A DNA stretch of 64,000 nucleotides. Origin: an uncultured Pelosinus sp. (GTDB lineage: Bacteria > Bacillota > Negativicutes > Sporomusales > Acetonemataceae). The position numbers were made by a program, and so were the translations under genes. The notes beneath the pieces were generated by a model. That model was not told where the DNA came from. It saw nothing but the letters and a program-made list of their open reading frames with translations, and ran no database searches. Positions 41,013 through 50,104 of the stretch are shown one piece after another. Where the stretch lies: contig UQPB01000010.1 of NCBI GenBank assembly GCA_900542835.1, positions 1 to 64,000 of the forward strand. Direction: 5' to 3'. The number at the start of each line of letters is the position of its first letter. Within the stretch, counting starts at the first letter, position 1.

Positions 41013-41037
41013 CACGGATTTGACAAAATGGTATATT
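41009..41037 (+). promoter_or_regulatory. promoter before the late genes
   Basis: TTGACA (41009-41014) and TATATT (41032-41037) with 17-base spacing, beginning inside the last codon of the early block. It faces a terminator about 45-70 bases downstream. Confidence 0.75.
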
Positions 41038-41081
41038 ATAGACAATTGTATAGTCTGCCTAGGGGCCGATAACGATTTTTA

Positions 41082-41107
41082 AGCCGTTCAGTTTTGGACG
41101 GCTTTTT
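41082..41107 (+). terminator. terminator directly after the late promoter
   Basis: AGCCGTTC (41082-41089) pairs with GGACGGCT (41096-41103, one G-T pair) around AGTTTT, followed by five T. It would end transcripts from the promoter at 41009 after about 65 bases unless antiterminated. Confidence 0.8.
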
Positions 41108-41135
41108 CTTATGCCCATTTTTAGGAGGTGCAGCA

Positions 41136-41336
41136 ATGGCGGTACACTGCAATAACGAGCAATGCCTGTTTTACGTAGCAAATCAGACCTGCAGCGCTGA
41201 TGACGTTTTCTATGTTGATCGTGTCTGTGTTACGTTCCGGCATAGGCCACGCGATGAGGATTACCGGGATCTGATGCGACCTAATGCCGGGATCTGCCAC
41301 CGAGAGAAGGGCAGATTGAAGCGGTATGGGCGATGA
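41136..41336 (+). CDS. small cysteine-containing phage protein
   Basis: 66 aa from ATG 41136 after AGGAGG. Four cysteines (HCNNEQC, TCSADD, ICHRE) suggest a small zinc-binding fold. First gene past the terminator at 41082. Overlaps the next gene by ATGA. Confidence 0.68.
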   Translation: MAVHCNNEQCLFYVANQTCSADDVFYVDRVCVTFRHRPRDEDYRDLMRPNAGICHREKGRLKRYGR

Positions 41337-41965
41337 ATCCGATATGCGAACAATGCCTGCGCAAGGCTATTTGCAAGAAAGAGAAAACCGCCTGCGCGGC
41401 CTTGGAGGCCCTTTATAAAATTGGTCAGGAGCAGGACAGAGAAACCAAGGCGGTCATGATCCGGGAATACACCAGGCAGATCGGCGTATTCGATTGCGAG
41501 GTGTCGCCAGAGCTGCAGAAACTGGGCGAGGCCGTTATTGCCGGCATGCCTGAGCTGGCGTATATCTCGACCTATGATATCCGCGTCGGCTTTGTCCTGA
41601 GCTATGAATCCAAAAAATCAAGCAGCAAGATCGTAGCAGCCGATTGCCGGAAGGTTACCGGGCCGTATCAGGCATACCTGCCGTTTGACTTTATCGTGAC
41701 CTTCTATGAGCCTAACATGGCTTACATGACGGACAATCAGAAAAAAGTCCTGATGCTGCATGAGCTGAAGCACATCGGCATTGGCCCGAAAGGCCTGCGG
41801 CTCGAACCGCATGACATCGAAGAATTTGAAACGATAATTACCCGGTACGGCCTGCGCTGGAATGCGTTCGGCAATGATGTACTCGACATACTGGCAGGTG
41901 GTGATGATGCAGAGGAAAAAACCAAGCAAAAGGGCGGCAGAAAGCGGCAGAAAATGGCGACCTAG
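41333..41965 (+). CDS. putative phage metallopeptidase
   Basis: 210 aa, ATGA overlap. An N-terminal CEQCLRKAICKKEKTAC cluster precedes the zinc protease motif HELKH (in MLHELKHIGIG, about residues 142-150). The pattern fits the putative phage metallopeptidase family (PF18894 type) usually found just before terminase. Target unknown. Its 3' end overlaps the small terminase gene by 62 bases. Confidence 0.82.
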   Translation: MNPICEQCLRKAICKKEKTACAALEALYKIGQEQDRETKAVMIREYTRQIGVFDCEVSPELQKLGEAVIAGMPELAYISTYDIRVGFVLSYESKKSSSKIVAADCRKVTGPYQAYLPFDFIVTFYEPNMAYMTDNQKKVLMLHELKHIGIGPKGLRLEPHDIEEFETIITRYGLRWNAFGNDVLDILAGGDDAEEKTKQKGGRKRQKMAT

Positions 41966-42407
41966 CGCGCAACTGGCCGCTATGGCAGAAATGCTTGTCA
42001 ATCCTGACGATAAGCGCACAAAAGGCGAGAAGATCAAAGCGGCAGGACTGACAGAGCGAACCTTCTACCGCTGGATGAAGGATGAGCGGTATATTGCCTA
42101 CGTCAACAGCCTGGTTGATCAATTTACCAGTGCGGAGCTGCCGAATGTCTGGAAAGCGCTTGTGCGGCAGTGCAACTTAGGCAACACCGCCGCGATAAAA
42201 CTGTTTTTTGATATGAAGCGGCTGAATCCGGAACTGAACGATAAACGCGAGATCGAACGTGAGCGCCTACAGATCGAGCGCCAGAAGCTGGCCATCCTGG
42301 AGGCGAAAGCCGGCGGCGGTGGTGAAGACATCCCCGATGATGGGTTCCTGGAAGCGCTTGAAGCCAAAGCTGCGCAAGTGTGGGGCGGTGAAAAGCCGTG
42401 TCCATAA
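41904..42407 (+). CDS. terminase small subunit
   Basis: 167 aa from ATG 41904. HTH near the N-terminus (TKGEKIKAAGLTERTFYRWMKDERY, about residues 40-65), followed by QCNLGNTAAIKLFFDMKRLNPELNDK and a charged coiled coil. This is the phBC6A51-type small terminase that recognises the packaging site. Overlaps the large subunit by ten bases. Confidence 0.85.
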   Translation: MMQRKKPSKRAAESGRKWRPSAQLAAMAEMLVNPDDKRTKGEKIKAAGLTERTFYRWMKDERYIAYVNSLVDQFTSAELPNVWKALVRQCNLGNTAAIKLFFDMKRLNPELNDKREIERERLQIERQKLAILEAKAGGGGEDIPDDGFLEALEAKAAQVWGGEKPCP

Positions 42408-43741
42408 TGGAGCGCATCCGCGTAAAAGCCAAGGCCGCTATTCAGTTTGTCGCCTTTAGCATTAAGCAGCTGCAGATCCTGACCTGGTGGATGAGAGTCA
42501 GCCCTTATAAGGGGTATAGCGGCATTATCGCTGACGGAGCCATTCGCGCCGGTAAAACGGTGCCGATGGCTCTATCGTTCGTATTTTGGGCCATGGCCGA
42601 ATTTGACGGCCAGAACTTCGGCATGTGCGGCAAGTCCATTGGCAGCTTTCACCGCAACGTGTGGAGCTGGCTTAAGCCGGCATTAAAAGCCAGAGGCTAC
42701 AGTATTGAAGAAGTCCGAACCGGGCCGGAAAAACACATCGTTATCCAGCGCAGCGGTCGCGTGAATTACTTTTATATCTTTGGCGGCAAGGATGAGCGAA
42801 GCCAGGACCTGATTCAGGGCATAACTCTGGCGGGGATTCTTTTCGATGAGGTCGCCTTAATGCCGGAAAGCTTTGTGAATCAGGGGACCGGCCGCTGCTC
42901 GGTCACCGGAGCGAAGTTCTGGTTCAACTGCAATCCCGATGGGCCGATGCACTGGTTCAAACTGCAGTGGCTGGACAAGGCAGCTGAGAAGAAACTGCTG
43001 CACCTGCATTTCGTCATGGACGACAATCCCAGCCTGGACGCAGAAACCAAGTCCAGATACAAATCCATGTACACCGGCGTATTCTTTCAACGCTTCATTC
43101 TAGGATTATGGGTAGTAGCTCAGGGCGCTATATACCGCGACTGCTGGTCTGATGAGTTGCTATTCACCGATGCTGACGCGGAGCCGGGGCTGAGCAATAA
43201 TCCCGCCTATCGCCGCTACATCGGCATTGACTATGGCACGGCCAATGCGACCGTCTTCCTTGATGTTATTGATGACGGCAGAATCCTGTGGTTTGTCAAT
43301 GAGTATTGCTGGGATAGCCGCGATGAGAAAACCGGCTGTCGCCAGAAAACAGACGGTGAGTACGCCGATGACATGGAGGCGTTTGTCGGTGAAGAAGGCA
43401 TTGCGCCGTCCTTCCTGATCATCGACCCGGCTGCAGCCAGTTTCAAGGCGGAGCTACGAACCCGCCACCTGCGAATCAGGGAAACTGATGAGCTGATTAA
43501 CGCCGATCACGTTGTTGTTGACGGGATCCGCGTTGTTTCCTCTATGCTGGCGCAGCGGAAGATCCGTATTCATAAAGAACGGTGCCCGGTGCTTATCAAG
43601 CAGATGCTGTCCTATGTTTGGGACGATAAAGCCATAGAGAAAACCGGTAAAGAGAAACCCGTAAAGGTCAATGACCATGCACCGGACGCGCTCCGGTATG
43701 TGGTAAAAACCATGATCACAGCCAGGAGGTTAGCTGCATGA
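42398..43741 (+). CDS. terminase large subunit (PBSX type)
   Basis: 447 aa, GTG at 42398. Packaging ATPase: adenine-binding SIKQLQILTWW, Walker A GAIRAGKT (about residues 47-54), Walker B GILFDEVA (about 146-153). C-terminal nuclease of the RNase H fold: GIDYGTANATVFLDV and later LIIDPAA and DHAPDALRYVVK. The PBSX/SPP1-like class packages by a headful mechanism. ATGA overlap with the portal gene. Confidence 0.93.
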   Translation: MSIMERIRVKAKAAIQFVAFSIKQLQILTWWMRVSPYKGYSGIIADGAIRAGKTVPMALSFVFWAMAEFDGQNFGMCGKSIGSFHRNVWSWLKPALKARGYSIEEVRTGPEKHIVIQRSGRVNYFYIFGGKDERSQDLIQGITLAGILFDEVALMPESFVNQGTGRCSVTGAKFWFNCNPDGPMHWFKLQWLDKAAEKKLLHLHFVMDDNPSLDAETKSRYKSMYTGVFFQRFILGLWVVAQGAIYRDCWSDELLFTDADAEPGLSNNPAYRRYIGIDYGTANATVFLDVIDDGRILWFVNEYCWDSRDEKTGCRQKTDGEYADDMEAFVGEEGIAPSFLIIDPAAASFKAELRTRHLRIRETDELINADHVVVDGIRVVSSMLAQRKIRIHKERCPVLIKQMLSYVWDDKAIEKTGKEKPVKVNDHAPDALRYVVKTMITARRLAA

Positions 43742-45150
43742 GTAAAAGAAAGCGCCGTACGGCTGATGCGGTACAGACAAAAGACGGCTTCCGGAATCAG
43801 CCGGCACGGTTAGGGTTTGGAACGCCTAACCTCTTAGAAGCAACTGAATATCCGCTTACCCGGCTAACGCAGAACTGGCAGTTGCTCAACAGCTTGTACC
43901 GGCAGCATTGGATCATACGCCGGATCGTTGATGTTGTTCCCGGTGACATGCTGCGCAATTGGATTAAAATAACCAGCCAAATGCCGCCTGATGCGCTAAA
44001 GCGATTTGATAAACTGGTCAGGACGACGCAAATAAAAAAGCGGTTGCTGGAAGGCCTGCGCTGGGGCCGGCTTTACGGTGGCGCCGCCGGCGTCATGCTG
44101 CTGGAAGGCCACGGTGATGTGCTGCACGAGCCGCTGGAGCTTGATGCTGTGATGCCGGGAACTTTCAAAGGGCTGTTGATACTTGACCGCTGGTCAGGCA
44201 TTCAGCCACTATCTACGGAGCTTGTCACAGATCTGAATGATCCCGACTTTGGCCTGCCGGAGCGTTACATGATATCCACTGATACACTTAGCCGAGGCGT
44301 GGAAGTACATCATAGCCGCCTGGTGCGGTTCACCGGTCGCGACCTGCCTTATTGGGAAAAACAGCAGGAAATGTACTGGGGCGCGTCAGAGGTCGAGCAT
44401 GTCTTTGACGAACTTCGGAAACGGGACAATACGAGTTGGAATATTGCCAGCCTGGTGTTCAATGCAAATTTGCGCGTGCTGAAAATGAAGGACCTGGAGC
44501 AAATTTTCACCACACTGGATGAACAAGCCGTAAAGGATCTGTACAACGTCCTGCAGGCTCAGAACTGGCTGATGTCCAACACGGGAACCCAGTTACTGGG
44601 GGCGTCGGATGATTTCCAGACCTTCCAGTATGCCTTCAGCGGCCTGGATAAGGTCTATGAAAACTTTATGCTGGATCTGGCCGGAGCGGCTGAAACACCG
44701 GTAACAAAGCTGTTCGGCCGCAGCCCTGCAGGGATGAACGCAACTGGCGAAAGCGACACGCAGAACTATGACGACAGCATTGAAGAAAAACAAGAAAGCC
44801 ATCTGCGCCCGCCGCTTGACCGCGTACTACCCGTCATGTTTATGTCTGAATTTGGCGCTTTGCCTGATGACCTCGACTATATCTTTAACAACGTTCGCAA
44901 GCCGCGCGCAAAAGAAAGCACCGATCTGGCCAGCACCCGCACCACAGCGGTCAAAGAGGTGTACCTTTCCGGAGGCATCAGCCAAAAGACAATGCTAAAG
45001 GAATTGCGGCAGATGTCCGAGGAAACTGGATTATGGAGCAATATTACTGACGCCGATATTGAAAGGGCCGACGACTCAACCAGCCAGGGGGAACTGCTGC
45101 CGGGTTCAGAGGTACTGCAGTTAGCAGAAAATGCCGATGAAACCAGATAA
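43738..45150 (+). CDS. portal protein (DUF1073 type)
   Basis: 470 aa, ATGA overlap with terminase. The opening to YRQHWIIRRIVDVVPGDMLRNWIKIT and the later GASEVEHVFDELRKRDNTSWNIASLVF and TKLFGRSPAGMNATGESD are typical of DUF1073 portals. The dodecameric portal is the DNA channel at the head vertex. Full length for the family. Confidence 0.92.
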   Translation: MSKRKRRTADAVQTKDGFRNQPARLGFGTPNLLEATEYPLTRLTQNWQLLNSLYRQHWIIRRIVDVVPGDMLRNWIKITSQMPPDALKRFDKLVRTTQIKKRLLEGLRWGRLYGGAAGVMLLEGHGDVLHEPLELDAVMPGTFKGLLILDRWSGIQPLSTELVTDLNDPDFGLPERYMISTDTLSRGVEVHHSRLVRFTGRDLPYWEKQQEMYWGASEVEHVFDELRKRDNTSWNIASLVFNANLRVLKMKDLEQIFTTLDEQAVKDLYNVLQAQNWLMSNTGTQLLGASDDFQTFQYAFSGLDKVYENFMLDLAGAAETPVTKLFGRSPAGMNATGESDTQNYDDSIEEKQESHLRPPLDRVLPVMFMSEFGALPDDLDYIFNNVRKPRAKESTDLASTRTTAVKEVYLSGGISQKTMLKELRQMSEETGLWSNITDADIERADDSTSQGELLPGSEVLQLAENADETR

Positions 45151-45979
45151 CTGGCAAGCCAAGCGCCATATTGAAAGCGAGTACGATCGGGCTCTGCGGC
45201 GCCTGCTCCAGCGGTCCTGGCAGATTATCGGCTATGATCCGGAATTGATGAATCCCTGGGACCTGGTTCGCCGTTTGGAACGGCTATCTGGAACTGGGTC
45301 CTTTCAGCAGTTTTCAGCTGCCCTCGCCCGGCGGATGGTCACGCAGACCTTTTACGATACGGCCGCGACTTGGCGTCAGGCGGCGCAGGAAGGATCCCAG
45401 GGCAGGCTGATACTACAGGCGATGCGCAATGAGCTGCAGGGGCCGGTTGGCGCTGAGGTGCAGCAGTTAATTGCGCGGAACGCTGGCATTATCCGCAGCC
45501 TGCCGATCAGCCTGGCCGATCAGGTAACCCAATATATTCACGCAGAAACCCTGAAGGGTAAGCGTCACGACCAGATCGCCCGCGAGCTTCTCAGCCAATT
45601 TCCGCGCCTGGCGGCATCAAAGGCGGCATTAATCGCACGTACAGAATCCAGTAAAGCGCATACTGCGCTTATACAGGTGCGTTCTGGCAGCATAGGCGCC
45701 TACTGGTACGAGTGGCGTACTAGTAAAGACGGCCGTGTGCGTAGCAGTCACGCCCATATGGACGGTGTGCTGATTCGGTTTGATACGCCGCCGGCGCCGG
45801 AACAACTGGCCGGGATCCGGTCGGCGCTTGGCCAGTATAACGCGGGTGAAGCCCCCAACTGCCGCTGCTATCCAAAGCCGGTCATCTTCATCGACTATGT
45901 TACCTGGCCGCACCGGGTATATTACGGCGGCCGCATCGTCCGGATGAGCAGAGAACAATTTCAGCAAATAGCCGCATAA
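45131..45979 (+). CDS. head morphogenesis protein (SPP1 gp7/Mu F type)
   Basis: 282 aa, ATG at 45131 (or 45137) inside the portal end. The C-terminal Mu F-like domain is clear: LIARTESSKAHTALIQVR, SSHAHMDG and EAPNCRCYPKPV (about residues 160-260). A minor head protein that associates with the portal and may be injected with DNA. Confidence 0.9.
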   Translation: MPMKPDNWQAKRHIESEYDRALRRLLQRSWQIIGYDPELMNPWDLVRRLERLSGTGSFQQFSAALARRMVTQTFYDTAATWRQAAQEGSQGRLILQAMRNELQGPVGAEVQQLIARNAGIIRSLPISLADQVTQYIHAETLKGKRHDQIARELLSQFPRLAASKAALIARTESSKAHTALIQVRSGSIGAYWYEWRTSKDGRVRSSHAHMDGVLIRFDTPPAPEQLAGIRSALGQYNAGEAPNCRCYPKPVIFIDYVTWPHRVYYGGRIVRMSREQFQQIAA

Positions 45980-46014
45980 CCGCGGCTATTTTTATGCCTG
46001 AAAGGAGGTGAATC

Positions 46015-47199
46015 ATGCGAGCGTTTTACGGGACTCGATTCAGTCCCAATATGACAAAAACGCCAGAGGGATACTTGATTTGTCACAATGTCCCCATTGC
46101 CCGAACCGGCTGGCAGGATTACCTGCCGCAGGAGATCGGCCTCTCCGGCGGCGACAGCTTTGTATCCGTGTACCGGCCGGATGAAGAAGTCTTCTCGCCA
46201 GCTACGATTGCCAGCTTTGAAGGAAAACCGGTAACCGATGACCACCCGACGCAGGAAGTGCGTCCGGATAATATTGCGGCGTACGGCAAAGGGCATGCGC
46301 AAAATGTCCGCCGCGGCACCGGCAACGCAGCTGACACGCTGCTGGCCGATCTGGTCATCACTGATCCTGTACTAATTGCTGAAATCGATGCCGGTAAACG
46401 GGAAGTGTCCTGCGGGTATGACTGTGACTATGTGGATACCGGCACCCGGTACGAACAACAGACGATCCGCGGCAATCATGTCGCTATCGTCAAAAAAGGT
46501 CGAGCCGGTGGCCGTATTGCCATCAAAGATGCAAAACCAAATGCGCAAGGAGGAAAAACGATGCCGAAATTAGACAAAAACACACTCCTCGGAAGAATCC
46601 TGAAGGTATTTTCCCAGGATGCCGAGCCGGAGGAAGTGGCGGCTGCCCATGCGATGCTGGGTAGTAAACAAATGACTGCCGACGAAGAAATGCACAGCGA
46701 AGAAAAGGAGGAAACCTTTAACGCGCAGCTCCTGGCTGCTATTAAGGCTCTGCAGGCTGATGTGGCTGAACTGAAAGCCGGCAAGGCTGAGCCGGAAGCC
46801 ACGGACGCACTCTCGGAACTGGAAGAAGAAATGACCAATGGTAAAGTGGATGAGCCTACAGAAGATGAGGACCAGGAAAAAAGCGTTACGGTCCCTGCAG
46901 AGGAAATGAAAAACGAAGATGGCTCCAAGGTAATGGACAAGACGGCCGTTCTGGCTGCCATTAAAGCCGTTAAACCGATTATCGCCGGTCTGCCGGCCGC
47001 AGATCGCAAAAAGGCTAGCGATGCCCTGAGCAAGGAACTGCGGGCGGCACTGGAAAAACCGGCGCCGGATAAAACCAAAGACGCCTATGCTCAAATTCTG
47101 CAACGGAAACAAGCCGCGGATGCTAAGGCGGGCGATCCGGCCGCCTTTGGTAAAAACTGCGCCCAGCGCAATCCGCACCTAAAGAAGGAGGGTAAATAA
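46015..47199 (+). CDS. DUF2213 prohead protease with scaffold tail
   Basis: 394 aa, ATG at 46015 after GAAAGGAGG. The protease part (about residues 1-175) shows EGYLICHNVPIARTGWQDYLP, FEGKPVTDDHP and REVSCGYDCDY and ends at HVAIVKKGRAGGR, where the DDHP and HVA residues are likely catalytic. Residues 183-394 are acidic, Ala/Glu/Lys-rich and coiled, as expected for a scaffold. A second in-frame start with a strong ribosome site at 46561 suggests separate production of the scaffold. Confidence 0.88.
   Translation: MRAFYGTRFSPNMTKTPEGYLICHNVPIARTGWQDYLPQEIGLSGGDSFVSVYRPDEEVFSPATIASFEGKPVTDDHPTQEVRPDNIAAYGKGHAQNVRRGTGNAADTLLADLVITDPVLIAEIDAGKREVSCGYDCDYVDTGTRYEQQTIRGNHVAIVKKGRAGGRIAIKDAKPNAQGGKTMPKLDKNTLLGRILKVFSQDAEPEEVAAAHAMLGSKQMTADEEMHSEEKEETFNAQLLAAIKALQADVAELKAGKAEPEATDALSELEEEMTNGKVDEPTEDEDQEKSVTVPAEEMKNEDGSKVMDKTAVLAAIKAVKPIIAGLPAADRKKASDALSKELRAALEKPAPDKTKDAYAQILQRKQAADAKAGDPAAFGKNCAQRNPHLKKEGK
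46561..47199 (+). CDS. nested capsid scaffold protein (internal start)
   Basis: 212 aa in the frame of the protease gene. AAGGAGG (46547-46553) lies seven bases before ATG 46561, as strong as any gene start in the prophage. The product is MPKLDKNTLLGRILKVFSQD onward, lacking the protease. Nested protease/scaffold genes are established in lambda (C/Nu3) and others; its use here is inferred from the ribosome site. Confidence 0.68.
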   Translation: MPKLDKNTLLGRILKVFSQDAEPEEVAAAHAMLGSKQMTADEEMHSEEKEETFNAQLLAAIKALQADVAELKAGKAEPEATDALSELEEEMTNGKVDEPTEDEDQEKSVTVPAEEMKNEDGSKVMDKTAVLAAIKAVKPIIAGLPAADRKKASDALSKELRAALEKPAPDKTKDAYAQILQRKQAADAKAGDPAAFGKNCAQRNPHLKKEGK

Positions 47200-47711
47200 T
47201 GCCTGGAAAAGCAATTGGAATTAGTTTTAACCACGGGTACCCTGGTACGGTCGCGCGGCTGGGAGATGAGATTAGCCGTACCCGGCCACTGAAAGCTGGC
47301 AGCGCTGATATCTATTTCGGCGATCCGGTCATCATTAATACTGACGGAACTGTGCAGAAGTTTGGCGCAGCAAATACTGCCGCACAGTTTGCTGGCGTCG
47401 CCATGCGAAAGACAAAAGGCGCTACGCAGTATCTGTCACAAAACCGCGCCTTCTACACTGGCCAGGAGCCGGTTGACACTTTAGAGCGGGGCGGCGTAAG
47501 CGTTAATGTGTATGCAGGAACGCCGACCATTGGCGGCCCTGTCTATATCCGTATTGCTGCCAATGCCAGCGTCCCCGCTGGCGTAGTCGGCGGGTTCGAA
47601 GCTGAGGCGGACGGAACCAACACAGTTCAGCTTACAAATGCCAAGTGGGCCACGCTGCAAGACGTAAATGGTGTAGCGGAACTGACAATTCTGACCCGGC
47701 AGGGCGTATAA
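47199..47711 (+). CDS. capsid cement/decoration protein
   Basis: 170 aa, TAATG overlap with the protease stop. Gly/Ala-rich beta protein with GDPVIINTDGTVQKF and AGVAMRKTKG, resembling structural cement (gp24-like, DUF2190-related) proteins that stabilise the shell. Placement just before the major capsid gene supports this. Confidence 0.75.
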   Translation: MPGKAIGISFNHGYPGTVARLGDEISRTRPLKAGSADIYFGDPVIINTDGTVQKFGAANTAAQFAGVAMRKTKGATQYLSQNRAFYTGQEPVDTLERGGVSVNVYAGTPTIGGPVYIRIAANASVPAGVVGGFEAEADGTNTVQLTNAKWATLQDVNGVAELTILTRQGV

Positions 47712-47723
47712 GGAGGAACAACG

Positions 47724-48740
47724 ATGAAAAAAACATACACGCTTGACGGCGCTGCCGGCATTCCCCGCGGTTTTGCCGCCCGACCGATGACTATGGACGC
47801 TGCCGCTATTGCTGGCGGCAATGCTTTTCTATCGAGCGAATTAGAGAAACTGGACCCCACGCTGCGCGAACCACTGTCTTCCACCACATACCCGCGGGAT
47901 ATTCCCATCGAAAGCGGTGGCGGCTGGGTAGAAACCACGTCTGTGGTTAACGTCGATTACGCTGTTTCCGGCGGCCAGGCCGACGCGGTTGGCGGCGTAC
48001 AAAACAATGTGCGGCTGATCCAGGCAAATCTGGATAAAGACCTGTTCAAGGTATTCCCTTATGAAGTGGCCATGAAGATTAAATTCGTTGACATGGAACG
48101 TGGCCAGGTCACTGGGCGGAGTCTTGAACAAATCTATGACAAGGGAATCCGCCTTGACTGGGACAAATACCTGGATATCAATACCTACCAGGGACAGGCG
48201 GCTTACGGCACTCCTGGCTTGCTAAACAACCCGAATGTAACTGCGGGTTCGGTTGCCCAGAACGCTGATGGTACTTCAACACTCTGGAAGCAGAAGACAC
48301 CGGATGAAATTCTGAACGATGTTAATGCCGTGATTGTGGCGGCCTGGGCGGCTGCGCAGTATGACCAGTCGGCCGTTCCCAATCACATCTTGATTGACCC
48401 GGCCAACTATGCCTACATTGCTGCCACTAAGGTCTCCCAGGCCGCAGATAAAACCATCCTGACATTTTTGCTGGAAAACAACATCGCCAAGCAAAAAGGC
48501 GTCAACCTGTTCATCGGCGAATGCCGCTTCTGCATCGGAACCGGTACCGGCGGCACTAACCGGATGGCTGCCTACGTTAATGACAGCCGCTTTATCAACA
48601 TGCCGGTGCCGGTTCCTCTGTCGCGGGTGATGACACAGCCGAATGTATCAACCGCCAGCTATGACAGCCTCTATGTGGGCAACGTCGGGCAGGTCCAGGT
48701 GATGTATTATCAGCCGATCCGTTATGCGGATGGCATTTAA
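47724..48740 (+). CDS. major capsid protein
   Basis: 338 aa, ATG after AAGGAGG. The sequence matches the DUF2184 capsid type: TTYPRDIPIESGGGWVETTSV near residues 50-70, MKIKFVDMERGQVTGRSLEQIYDKGIRLDWDKYLDI (quoted in part) and QVQVMYYQPIRYADGI at the end. HK97-fold shell subunit by family inference. Confidence 0.9.
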   Translation: MKKTYTLDGAAGIPRGFAARPMTMDAAAIAGGNAFLSSELEKLDPTLREPLSSTTYPRDIPIESGGGWVETTSVVNVDYAVSGGQADAVGGVQNNVRLIQANLDKDLFKVFPYEVAMKIKFVDMERGQVTGRSLEQIYDKGIRLDWDKYLDINTYQGQAAYGTPGLLNNPNVTAGSVAQNADGTSTLWKQKTPDEILNDVNAVIVAAWAAAQYDQSAVPNHILIDPANYAYIAATKVSQAADKTILTFLLENNIAKQKGVNLFIGECRFCIGTGTGGTNRMAAYVNDSRFINMPVPVPLSRVMTQPNVSTASYDSLYVGNVGQVQVMYYQPIRYADGI

Positions 48741-48750
48741 GGAGGACTGT

Positions 48751-49008
48751 ATGCGGATATTTACTAAAAAATCATTTGAGTTCAAAAACGTCGCGGCCGG
48801 GGAAAAAGTGAGAACCCGGCCGCTTGAATTTGCCGACGTACCTGACTGGGCGCGAGAGGACCCGGTATTTGCCTGGGGCGTTAAAGACGGGGATATTACT
48901 ATCGCGGAAACGGCGCAGGATGAGGCAGCTATTGAGAAAGCTGCTGACGAACCGGAAACGGCGCAGGACGAGGCTCGCGGTAAAAAGACTAGCCGCGCCG
49001 CCAAATAG
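48751..49008 (+). CDS. small head protein of unknown function
   Basis: 85 aa from ATG 48751, seven bases after AAGGAGG. N-terminal half compact; C-terminal half Ala/Glu-rich with a repeated ETAQDEA and basic tip. Perhaps a head accessory protein; not assigned. Confidence 0.7.
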   Translation: MRIFTKKSFEFKNVAAGEKVRTRPLEFADVPDWAREDPVFAWGVKDGDITIAETAQDEAAIEKAADEPETAQDEARGKKTSRAAK

Positions 49009-49010
49009 CC

Positions 49011-49532
49011 ATGATTCCCTATGACAGCGGCAGTGCCAGAATCATCGCTGCCGCTTCCAATTTGCGCAGTGGCGACAATCCGCCGTACACAATCGAGGAT
49101 TTTTACGCTCTCTATCCTGCTTATGCTCCCCGCGAAACACCGTCCCCAGATCCGGAGATGCCGCCGGAGACTGCTTACCTGGTGGATCCCGGCATTGTGG
49201 GTATGTACATCAGCCTGGCTGCTGCCGTAGTCAAAGAGTCACGGTGGCGGCGACATTGGAAACTGGCCATAGGGCTATTTGTGGCCCATTTTCTGACGCT
49301 GTACCTGCAGAGCCTGACCGACACCGGCAGTACGGCCGCTCAGGTGGTCGCTGCCGGTCAGACGCGAGGTTTAGTAGCGAGTAAAGCGGTTGGGGATGTT
49401 TCCGTGAGCTATGACTTCTCTACTGTTGCTCAAGGCCTAGATGGCTGGGCTGCATGGAATCTGACGACATTTGGCCAGCAGTATGCAACACTGGCCCGCA
49501 TGATCGGTAAAGGCGGCATGTATGTATGGTGA
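49011..49532 (+). CDS. DUF4054 head-tail connector protein
   Basis: 173 aa, ATG two bases after the previous stop. TIEDFYALYPAY, KLAIGLFVAHFLTLYL and GWAAWNLTTFGQQYATLAR match DUF4054, a gp6-like connector adjoining the portal. Overlaps the next gene by seven bases. Confidence 0.85.
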   Translation: MIPYDSGSARIIAAASNLRSGDNPPYTIEDFYALYPAYAPRETPSPDPEMPPETAYLVDPGIVGMYISLAAAVVKESRWRRHWKLAIGLFVAHFLTLYLQSLTDTGSTAAQVVAAGQTRGLVASKAVGDVSVSYDFSTVAQGLDGWAAWNLTTFGQQYATLARMIGKGGMYVW

Positions 49533-50104
49533 AAGGAACCGTCAGCGTTAAGAGCGGAGGCGGTGCCGGCATCCTGGGGAAGATCATGGCAGCTGTTGAT
49601 AAGCTGGAAGTCTATGTCGGCATTCCGGAGGAAGCGGCCAGCCGCGGCAATGAGGAGATTAACAATGCCGAGCTGTCCTATATCCACACCCACGGTATCC
49701 GGGACAGCCAGATGCGAAAAGACATGCAGCCGGCAATGGACGACGGTAAGCCCTATTCCGAGGCCTATGAATTATATGTGCAGTCTCACGGTTCCCCATT
49801 ATGGCAATCGCCGCCGCGGCCAATCGTCGAGCCGGCAATTGAGAAACGGAAAGACGAGATTGCGGCGGAATTAAAGGTTGCTGTGCAAGCAGGGATGAAT
49901 GGCGATGTTCAAGGGGCGCAAAGGCAATTGCACGCGGTTGGGCAATATGCAGCTGGCGAGGTTAAGGAGTTTTTCACTGATCCGGATAACGGCTGGCCAG
50001 AAAACAGTCCGGCGACGATAAAAGCCAAAGGCAGCGACCGGCCGCTGATGGATACCGGTAGTCTGCGTGCCGCCATCACCTATGTGGTCAAGGAGCGTGA
50101 GTAA
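49526..50104 (+). CDS. neck/tail-completion protein (HK97 gp10-like)
   Basis: 192 aa. KLEVYVGIPEEAASR then ELSYIHTHGI and PLMDTGSLRAAITYVVKE near the C-terminus fit the family of phage neck proteins with an Arg/Asp-rich end. Acts at head-tail joining by inference from order. The next start follows the stop directly. Confidence 0.75.
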   Translation: MVKGTVSVKSGGGAGILGKIMAAVDKLEVYVGIPEEAASRGNEEINNAELSYIHTHGIRDSQMRKDMQPAMDDGKPYSEAYELYVQSHGSPLWQSPPRPIVEPAIEKRKDEIAAELKVAVQAGMNGDVQGAQRQLHAVGQYAAGEVKEFFTDPDNGWPENSPATIKAKGSDRPLMDTGSLRAAITYVVKERE

